From positions 1 to 6,142 of the forward strand of contig CALLXZ010000488.1 in the NCBI GenBank assembly GCA_937875605.1: 6,142 nt of DNA, read 5' to 3'. The notes under the pieces are model-generated. The model saw nothing but the letters and a program-made list of their open reading frames with translations. It was not told where the DNA came from and made no database searches. Positions 1 through 5,142 of this stretch are shown one piece after another; positions within the stretch are counted from its first letter, which is position 1, and each line of letters begins with the position of its first letter. The position numbers and the translations under genes are program-made. Source of the DNA: an uncultured Moheibacter sp. GTDB lineage: Bacteria > Bacteroidota > Bacteroidia > Flavobacteriales > Weeksellaceae.

Positions 1-61
1 TAAATGAGGTTAGAATTCATTTTTCTAATTTAGGAAAAGTTTATTAACAATTTATCTACCG

Positions 62-95
62 TTGGGATTTTTCTGTTTTTTAATTTGTAATTTTG
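62..95 (+). promoter_or_regulatory. Predicted Bacteroidota-type promoter of the SPOR gene
   Basis: A TTG at 62-64 and TAATTTTG at 88-95 match the flavobacterial -33 (TTG) and -7 (TAnnTTTG) elements, with a 23-bp spacer at the long end of the usual range. Transcription would start about 4-7 bases past the -7 element, near 100-102, which is on the start codon itself. The rest of 1-99 is AT-rich with T-runs and holds no gene that I can recognise. The motif match is seen directly; promoter function is inferred. Confidence 0.45.
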
Positions 96-99
96 AACT

Positions 100-987
100 A
101 TGAATCTGGAAAAACATATTTCAACGCTTTTATATAATCATGACTGTGTCGTAGTGCCTGAGTTTGGGGCTTTTATTGCACAAAAATCAAATGCCGGCTA
201 TGTTCCGGAAACTTCCGTTTTTTCGCCTCCTTTTAAAAAGATAATTTTCAATCCGTCCTTGACAATGAATGATGGTTTATTGACAAAGGAATTGACAAAA
301 TCGGGTGAAATTTCGTTTGAAAAAGCAAAAGAAGTAGTAGAAAACACGGTTCAGTTTTGGAAGAAACATTTGCAGATGAACTCTACTTTGGCTCTATCAG
401 ACCTAGGAACATTTAGCCAAGATGAAAATGGTCTTTTGCATTTTGTTCCAGGTCATCAGAATTATCTTTTGGATTCGTTTGGATTAGAAAGCATTCGTGC
501 AAAATATATTTTATCAAAACAAAGTGAAGAAAATAATTCTTCAGCTTGGTGGAAAGCAGCAGCAATTGTTCCGATTTTGATTGGAGGATTTCTTTATTTT
601 GGCAAACCACAACCTGTTACCGATTTTGTAAACCAGCAATGGAGCGGGTTTGTGTCTCCTGTCATGAATCCCAACACCGAAGCAACCGTAGCAATCGAAT
701 CACCTATCAAAGCTATCGAAAAAGAAGCTACAACTTATAAAAATGAGGTGCTTACCGTTCATGACCACCAAGTAATTTCCGGGTCTTTCCGAAAACTGGA
801 AGAAGCGGATGCACAAGTAGAAAAACTTCAAAAACTTGGATTTGAACAAGCGAAAATGACACAGAAAAAAGGCAATTTCTACTATGTCGCTTTTAAAACG
901 TTTCCAACCAAAGAAGATGCACAAGCCTATAGAAAAACAGTAAGCGAGGAATTTCCTGAAACTTGGGTGTTATCGCTTAAAGATTAA
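100..987 (+). CDS. HU-CCDC81 and SPOR domain membrane protein
   Basis: The 295-residue protein has three parts. Residues 1 to about 132 resemble the paired HU-like domains (HU-CCDC81_bac_1 and _2) of Bacteroidota proteins, with the typical opening MNLEKHISTLLYNHDCVVVP and a second HU-like half containing LSDLGTF (99-105). A single hydrophobic segment at about 150-167, preceded by WWK, looks like a transmembrane helix. Residues about 220-292 form a SPOR domain (HQVISGSF at 223-230, then the pattern of a 70-residue RNP-like fold). SPOR domains bind peptidoglycan stripped of stem peptides at division septa. The likely topology is a cytoplasmic HU-like part and a periplasmic SPOR part. Whether the HU-like part binds DNA is not shown by the sequence. 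The start at 100 fits the family N-terminus. The gene appears monocistronic: it has its own promoter-like motif and is followed by a terminator. The exact biological role is unknown. Confidence 0.9.
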   Translation: MNLEKHISTLLYNHDCVVVPEFGAFIAQKSNAGYVPETSVFSPPFKKIIFNPSLTMNDGLLTKELTKSGEISFEKAKEVVENTVQFWKKHLQMNSTLALSDLGTFSQDENGLLHFVPGHQNYLLDSFGLESIRAKYILSKQSEENNSSAWWKAAAIVPILIGGFLYFGKPQPVTDFVNQQWSGFVSPVMNPNTEATVAIESPIKAIEKEATTYKNEVLTVHDHQVISGSFRKLEEADAQVEKLQKLGFEQAKMTQKKGNFYYVAFKTFPTKEDAQAYRKTVSEEFPETWVLSLKD

Positions 988-1020
988 TTTGAGAAAGAAT
1001 TTGTTTTAAGAATATAAATG

Positions 1021-1051
1021 AAAGACCTTTGCGCTGCAAAAGGTCTTTTTT
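1021..1051 (+). terminator. Intrinsic terminator of the SPOR gene
   Basis: A perfect 10-bp stem pairs AAAGACCTTT (1021-1030) with AAAGGTCTTT (1039-1048) around an 8-base loop, and T residues fill 1046-1051. It lies 33 bp after the SPOR stop codon. The T-run is directly followed by the ATG of the thioesterase gene at 1052, so the hairpin would also sit in the 5' leader of any transcript that reads through. Confidence 0.85.
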
Positions 1052-1573
1052 ATGAACACAAAAATCAAAACTCCCGCGGATTCTGCTGCCGTTCTAACCA
1101 ATTTAGTTTTACCAGGCGAAACAAATATGCTGAACAACCTTTTTGGAGGTGAATTACTGGCACGCATGGATCGTATTTCGTCCATCGCAGCACGTCGTCA
1201 CGCAGAAAGTTTTCAGGTAGTGACAGCAAGCGTGAACCATGTTTCTTTCAATACACCAGTCCCGTTGGGAAGTATTGTAAAACTGGAAGCCAAAGTGACA
1301 CGTGCTTTTTCCAGTTCCATGGAAATTTATGTAGATGTTTGGATCGATGACCCGATCGAACAAAAATTAATCAAGACCAACAACGGCATTTATACATTTG
1401 TAGCGGTGGATGAAAATAACAAACCGACTTCCGTTCCACAAATCCAACCCGAGACCGAAGAGGAGAAAGAACGTTTTGATGCCGCTTTACGAAGAAAACA
1501 ACTGAGTTTAATCCTTGCCGGAAAAATGAATCCAAAAGAAGCACATGAATTGAAGGCGTTGTTTATGGATTGA
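1052..1573 (+). CDS. Acyl-CoA thioesterase (hotdog fold, YciA/ACOT type)
   Basis: The 173-residue protein should hydrolyse acyl-CoA thioesters to free acid and CoA in the cytoplasm. It has one hotdog domain, residues about 12-125. The signature NNLFGGELLARMD (28-40) supplies the Asn and Asp expected at the active site of this family, and VVTASVNHVSF (56-66) is the conserved following strand region. Residues 134-173 form a charged helical tail (ETEEEKERFDAALRRK) typical of Bacteroidota members. The length is normal. The ATG at 1052 gives the N-terminus expected for the family, but it lies immediately after the T-run of a terminator, so there is no room for a ribosome binding site outside the hairpin. 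The substrate chain length cannot be read from the sequence. The gene converges on tadA with 18 bp between stop codons and no clear terminator. Confidence 0.9.
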   Translation: MNTKIKTPADSAAVLTNLVLPGETNMLNNLFGGELLARMDRISSIAARRHAESFQVVTASVNHVSFNTPVPLGSIVKLEAKVTRAFSSSMEIYVDVWIDDPIEQKLIKTNNGIYTFVAVDENNKPTSVPQIQPETEEEKERFDAALRRKQLSLILAGKMNPKEAHELKALFMD

Positions 1574-1591
1574 AGCTGATTGACATCAAAT

Positions 1592-2032
1592 TTAACGTTT
1601 CGCTCTAAAAAATTCTCTCACCAAATCCGAACATTCATGTTCCAAAATTCCGAAATGAATTTCCGTTTTGGGATGTAAGGAAATACCTGCATTTTGGAAG
1701 CCTCGTTTTTCATCTCCTGCTCCTATCACAACTTTCCCGATCTGACTCCAATAAAGTGCCCCTGCACACATCACACAAGGCTCCAATGTCACATAAAGTG
1801 TACATTCAGGCAAATATTTACTACCCAGATAACTGGCTGCTGAAGTAATTGCCTGCATTTCGGCATGCGCCGTAACGTCTGTAAGAGTTTGAGTAAGATT
1901 ATGCCCTTTGGCAATTATTTTATTTTTCGAAACTATGATGGCTCCGACCGGAACTTCGTCTTTTTCAAATGCTGCGTACGCTTCATCCAAAGCCTTGCGC
2001 ATAAAATATTCGACTGAAAATAATTCTTCCAT
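1592..2032 (-). CDS. tadA: tRNA-specific adenosine deaminase TadA
   Basis: TadA deaminates adenosine 34 in the anticodon of tRNA-Arg(ACG) to inosine, so that one tRNA reads several CGN codons. The 146-residue protein is a complete cytidine/deoxycytidylate deaminase fold. The zinc site is intact: HAE with His56 and catalytic Glu58, then PCVMC with Cys86 and Cys89. EVPVGAIIV (26-34) and TDVTAHAEMQAI (51-62) distinguish it from cytidine and guanine deaminases, although close paralogues with other nucleoside substrates cannot be fully excluded. The start at 2032 gives the usual family N-terminus (MEELFSVEYFMRKALDEA). It lies 72 bp past the rplY stop codon, and the prs-rplY terminator lies between, so expression needs read-through or a weak promoter; TAATTTTC on the - strand (2098 to 2091) is one mismatch from a -7 element. 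Confidence 0.92.
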   Translation of the reverse strand: MEELFSVEYFMRKALDEAYAAFEKDEVPVGAIIVSKNKIIAKGHNLTQTLTDVTAHAEMQAITSAASYLGSKYLPECTLYVTLEPCVMCAGALYWSQIGKVVIGAGDEKRGFQNAGISLHPKTEIHFGILEHECSDLVREFFRAKR

Positions 2033-2051
2033 AAAGCGAATTTAATTCAAT

Positions 2052-2086
2052 AAAAAATGCGAAATACGCAAAGCGCATTTCGCATT
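2052..2086 (-). terminator. Intrinsic terminator of prs-rplY
   Basis: On the - strand AATGCGAAAT (2086-2077) pairs fully with ATTTCGCATT (2065-2056). Inside this 10-bp stem, after one A-C mismatch, three further G-C pairs close an AAA/TTT triloop (2070-2072). Six T residues follow (2057-2052, partly shared with the stem base). Read on the + strand the hairpin has no T-run, so it acts in the - direction. It ends 19 bp before the tadA start codon and 18 bp after the rplY stop. Confidence 0.88.
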
Positions 2087-2104
2087 ATGTGAAAATTATA
2101 AATC

Positions 2105-2734
2105 TTATTCTGCACCTTCTTCTGAAGCTGCCGCAGGAGCATCTTCTGAAGCCGATTCTTCTTCATCGTCATCTGTGTCAGAAACAGCCGTTCTAGATGT
2201 TCTAACTGCTACAATAACTGCGTTATCTGGATGAAGAATTGTGTAATCATTGCTACGGATAGATTCTACGTATTTTTTGTGTCCGATACGCATAGACGTT
2301 ACGTCGATTACGATTTCATCCGGCAAGTTTGCAGGAATCGCTCTTACTTTCAGCTTACGCATATTGAAACGCATAACACCACCGTTTACTACACCACGCG
2401 CACGACCTGTCAAACGTACAGGAACTTCGATTGCAACCGGTTTATCATCATGCAACTGATAGAAGTCGGCATGGATGATTTTGTCAGTCACTGGGTGAAA
2501 CTGAATGTCCTGCAAAATCGCAGCAACCTTTGTTCCATCCGCCAACTCTAAGTTTACAGTGTGTGCTTCTGGTGTATAAACCAAACCTTTAAATTCTTTC
2601 TCGTCTGCCGAGAAATGCAAAGGTTCGTTTCCACCATAAACAACACAAGGTACTTGGTCAGCATTACGTAAGGTACGCGTCGCAGCTTTACCTACGCTTT
2701 CTCTTTTTACACCTTGAATTGTAATAGATTTCAT
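2105..2734 (-). CDS. rplY: 50S ribosomal protein L25 (Ctc form)
   Basis: This protein binds 5S rRNA in the large ribosomal subunit. At 209 residues it is the long Ctc/TL5 form: an N-terminal L25 domain (about 3-91, with KRESVGKAATRTLRN at 10-24 and HADFYQL at 88-94), a C-terminal beta domain (about 99-183, with VPVRLTGRARGV at 104-115), and a low-complexity acidic tail from about 186, in which 12 of the last 24 residues are Asp or Glu and none is basic. It lies 19 bp downstream of prs on the same strand and is probably cotranscribed with it; prs and rplY are commonly adjacent in Bacteroidota. The terminator just after its stop marks the main end of the operon. The start at 2734 matches the usual MKSITIQG-type N-terminus. 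There is no Shine-Dalgarno sequence, only an AT-rich leader, as is usual in this phylum. Confidence 0.95.
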   Translation of the reverse strand: MKSITIQGVKRESVGKAATRTLRNADQVPCVVYGGNEPLHFSADEKEFKGLVYTPEAHTVNLELADGTKVAAILQDIQFHPVTDKIIHADFYQLHDDKPVAIEVPVRLTGRARGVVNGGVMRFNMRKLKVRAIPANLPDEIVIDVTSMRIGHKKYVESIRSNDYTILHPDNAVIVAVRTSRTAVSDTDDDEEESASEDAPAAASEEGAE

Positions 2735-2753
2735 AAAAAACTTTTATAATAAA

Positions 2754-3689
2754 TTAAATAATAAATTTCGAACTAATTGATTTTCTGCTGTGTACCATAT
2801 GCATAACATCAGCAAAAAGAGGCGCACAAGATAACACTTTTATTTTAGAAACCGTATTATTTTTTAACGGAATACTATCCGTTACCGCAACCTCTACCAA
2901 GGGAGAATTTTCTATGCGCTCATACGCATTTCCTGAAAGAACCGGATGTGTCGCTACTGCACGGACGCTCTTAGCTCCTTTTTCCATAATCAATTCTGCT
3001 GCTTTGGTCAGTGTTCCTGCCGTATCGATCATATCATCAAGCAAAATCACATTTTTCCCTTCCACATCTCCGATTAACATCATATTTTCCACCTGATTTG
3101 CTTTTTTTCGTTCTTTATGACAAATCACGATGTCGGCATTTAAGTGTTTTGAATAATTATTGGCACGTTTTGCACCTCCCATGTCCGGCGAAGCAATCGT
3201 TAAATTATCCAAATTTAGATTTTGAATATAATCCACAAAAACTGTAGAAGCATAAAGATGATCCACCGGAATTTCAAAAAATCCCTGAATCTGATCAGCA
3301 TGTAAATCCATAGTCATAACACGAGTTGCTCCCGCAGCCGTCAACATTTTCGCAACTAATTTTGCTCCAATCGGAACACGTGGCGCATCTTTCCTATCCT
3401 GACGCGCATATCCAAAATAAGGAATCACCGCCGTGATTTTATCGGCAGAAGCACGTTTTGCAGCATCACACATCAGCAAAAGCTCCATCAGATTATCACT
3501 CGGCTGAAAAGTTGAACCGATTAGAAAAACTCGACAACCTCGAACAGACTGCTCAAATGCAGGCTGGAATTCTCCATCACTAAAATCCACGATTTTCAGT
3601 TTGCCTAATTTTTCACCATATTGTTCTGCGATTTTTTCTGCCAAAACCTGGCTTCCTCTTGTCGAAAATAATAGTGCTTGTTGCTCCAT
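2754..3689 (-). CDS. prs: Ribose-phosphate pyrophosphokinase (PRPP synthetase)
   Basis: The enzyme makes PRPP from ribose 5-phosphate and ATP, feeding purine, pyrimidine, NAD, histidine and tryptophan synthesis. From the ATG at 3689 it has 311 residues, a normal length. Visible motifs are FSDGE (36-40), the ATP-contacting RQDRKD (96-101), the metal-binding DLHADQIQGFF (128-138), the flexible catalytic loop with Lys174 and Arg176 (SPDMGGAKRA), and the PRPP-binding loop VILLDDMIDTAGTL (214-227). The end KSISSKFI is typical of Bacteroidota Prs. The frame stays open to an ATG at 3767, but those 26 extra residues (MSINTIKAQNF...) do not resemble the family, and the likely promoter lies inside them, so I choose 3689. 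It heads the prs-rplY pair. Confidence 0.95.
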   Translation of the reverse strand: MEQQALLFSTRGSQVLAEKIAEQYGEKLGKLKIVDFSDGEFQPAFEQSVRGCRVFLIGSTFQPSDNLMELLLMCDAAKRASADKITAVIPYFGYARQDRKDAPRVPIGAKLVAKMLTAAGATRVMTMDLHADQIQGFFEIPVDHLYASTVFVDYIQNLNLDNLTIASPDMGGAKRANNYSKHLNADIVICHKERKKANQVENMMLIGDVEGKNVILLDDMIDTAGTLTKAAELIMEKGAKSVRAVATHPVLSGNAYERIENSPLVEVAVTDSIPLKNNTVSKIKVLSCAPLFADVMHMVHSRKSISSKFII

Positions 3690-3725
3690 GGGTAAATTAT
3701 TTGTGTATTGTGTGTAAACGGAGTG

Positions 3726-3733
3726 CAAAATTA
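3726..3733 (-). promoter_or_regulatory. Predicted -7 element of the prs promoter
   Basis: TAATTTTG on the - strand (3733 to 3726) matches the Bacteroidota -7 consensus TAnnTTTG. Transcription would start near 3720 and leave a leader of about 30 bases before the prs ATG at 3689. No good -33 element is found at the usual spacing; a TTTG at 3768-3765 is 31 bp away, which is too far. The other bases of the 157-bp gap 3690-3846 show no terminator, RNA gene or riboswitch that I can recognise. Confidence 0.4.
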
Positions 3734-3846
3734 TAAAATTCTGCGCTTTAATCGTATTTATTGACAAATTATATTTGAATTTTTCAATTCTAAAATGAGG
3801 GATGAATTAAGAACATTACAACGAAAATTCAATACCAACTTAAAAC

Positions 3847-5142
3847 TCACAATCGTTTATCTAAAAAAGTCACCGCTTTTCTCGAATTTTCGGGAAATTT
3901 AATTTTAAGGATTTCCGCTTCAGAAACAAAAATAATACGTGGACTGACACGGACTTTTGCTCGAAATCGATCTTTGATCTTATCCAGCATTTCGTCCGAT
4001 TCATCTGACGAATGAACCAAAACTTGGATTTCATCCTCATCAATTTCACTCGAAAAAACTTCGATCACATAATGCTTCACTTCTTCAAAATCATTTAACA
4101 AATCCAAAAGCGATGGCGGATATAACGAAGTTCCTTTGTACTTAATCATCTGCTGTTTTCTTCCCACTAACGGGCCTAAACGCAAAGTAGCACGACCGCA
4201 ACTGCAATTTTCATAATGCGGCTGTATAATATCGCCCGTTTTATAACGCAAAAGCGGCATTCCTTTAACACCTAAAGTTGTGATAACCAATTCTCCCGGC
4301 TCTCCATTTTGTGTAGGCTGATCGTTCTCATCCAAAAATTCACAAATAATTAATTCCGGATGCTGATGTCCGCCCTTTCCTGCTTCACATTCCGTAAAAG
4401 CCGTTCCCATTTCGGTTGAAGCGTAAGTTGAATACAATTCAATGGGCCATTTGGATTGAATTTTAGAGGAAAGAATATTGGGTGAAAAATCCTGATTTCG
4501 CAAAGGTTCTCCTATACAAATAGCTTTTTTCACACTTGAATTTTGATAATCAATTCCATTTGCCTCCGCAAATTCAATCATTTTTAATAAAAAAGAAGGT
4601 ACACAAATCAAAGTATCCGGTTGAATCCTCCGAATCGTATCCCACTGTAATTCCGGAACACCAGAACCTACACGGATGATGCCGATTCCGGCTTTTCTTG
4701 CGCCCAGAAAATACGCTAAACCCGCCATAAATCGTCTATCCAGAGTTGTTGTCAACTGGATGATGCTGCTTTCCGACAAACCGGCGCACTGATAAGAAAG
4801 TTCTTCGTTATACGCCAAACGATCCAAATCCTCATCTGCCAAAGCAATCCAAACCGGATCACCGGAAGTTCCCGAAGTCGTTACATAATCAGCAATTTGA
4901 GAAGATTCCACACATAAAAACTGATCGTTGTATTTCTGTAAATCATCTTTGGTGGTAACTGGAATTTTCACCAAATCTTCCAATGTCCGAATTTGATGGA
5001 TGTCAATATTTTTTTCTCGGAATAAATTAGAATAGTAAACTGATTTGTCTTGTAAATAAACCAATTGTTTTTTCAACAATTCTTCCTGGAATGCTTTGAT
5101 TTCTTTAGGGTTTTGCGTTTCTATTTTAGGAATTGGAATCAT
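3847..5142 (-). CDS. PaaK-like adenylate-forming ligase (phenylacetate-CoA ligase family)
   Basis: The 431-residue protein belongs to the phenylacetate-CoA ligase/coenzyme F390 synthetase branch of the adenylate-forming enzymes, which activate a carboxylic acid as acyl-AMP and usually pass it to a thiol such as CoA. Numbered from the chosen Met: the P-loop TTSGTSGDP is at 88-96, IGEPLR at 210-215, the YSTYASTEMG motif at 237-246, KTGD (ribose-binding Asp) at 301-304, CSCGR at 313-317 and the hinge region GRKQQMIKYKG at 327-337. The C-terminal lid ends with KIKFPENSRK (413-422), which holds candidate catalytic lysines. Cys252, the HQH at 259-261 and the CxC could form a zinc site; this is inference. 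The acid substrate is unknown. The start at 5142 is preferred because its ATG overlaps the stop of the upstream gene (ATGA) and MIP..KIE is the family N-terminus; an in-frame ATG at 5160 would add six residues (MRKKTK). Confidence 0.88.
   Translation of the reverse strand: MIPIPKIETQNPKEIKAFQEELLKKQLVYLQDKSVYYSNLFREKNIDIHQIRTLEDLVKIPVTTKDDLQKYNDQFLCVESSQIADYVTTSGTSGDPVWIALADEDLDRLAYNEELSYQCAGLSESSIIQLTTTLDRRFMAGLAYFLGARKAGIGIIRVGSGVPELQWDTIRRIQPDTLICVPSFLLKMIEFAEANGIDYQNSSVKKAICIGEPLRNQDFSPNILSSKIQSKWPIELYSTYASTEMGTAFTECEAGKGGHQHPELIICEFLDENDQPTQNGEPGELVITTLGVKGMPLLRYKTGDIIQPHYENCSCGRATLRLGPLVGRKQQMIKYKGTSLYPPSLLDLLNDFEEVKHYVIEVFSSEIDEDEIQVLVHSSDESDEMLDKIKDRFRAKVRVSPRIIFVSEAEILKIKFPENSRKAVTFLDKRL
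5139..5142 (-). promoter_or_regulatory. ATGA stop-start overlap coupling the C45 and ligase genes
   Basis: On the - strand the ATG of the ligase (5142-5140) shares two bases with the TGA stop of the C45 gene (5141-5139). This four-base overlap is a classic sign of translational coupling by terminating ribosomes and decides the ligase start against the ATG at 5160. The overlap is seen directly; coupling is inferred. Confidence 0.7.

Noticed and set aside
7..31. An inverted repeat (TTAGAA at 10-15 with TTCTAA at 23-28, extendable by G-T pairs) as a terminator of an upstream gene
   Set aside because: The stem is short and AT-rich, and no T-run follows on either strand.
2231..2551. A 106-codon + strand frame opposite rplY
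   Set aside because: It lies wholly antisense to a clear ribosomal protein gene and its translation has no domain-like features; it is a shadow frame.
3761..3766. TTGACA on the + strand as a sigma-70 type -35 element
   Set aside because: There is no + strand gene downstream, and the main sigma factor of Bacteroidota does not use this motif.
3774..3795. GAATT/AATTC inverted repeat downstream of the ligase as its terminator
   Set aside because: Only five A-T rich pairs with no T-run after it on the - strand.
3795..3902. A 35-codon + strand frame starting MRDELRTLQRKFN between prs and the ligase gene
   Set aside because: It overlaps the 3' end of the ligase gene in antisense, has no recognisable domain or promoter, and is short enough to occur by chance.
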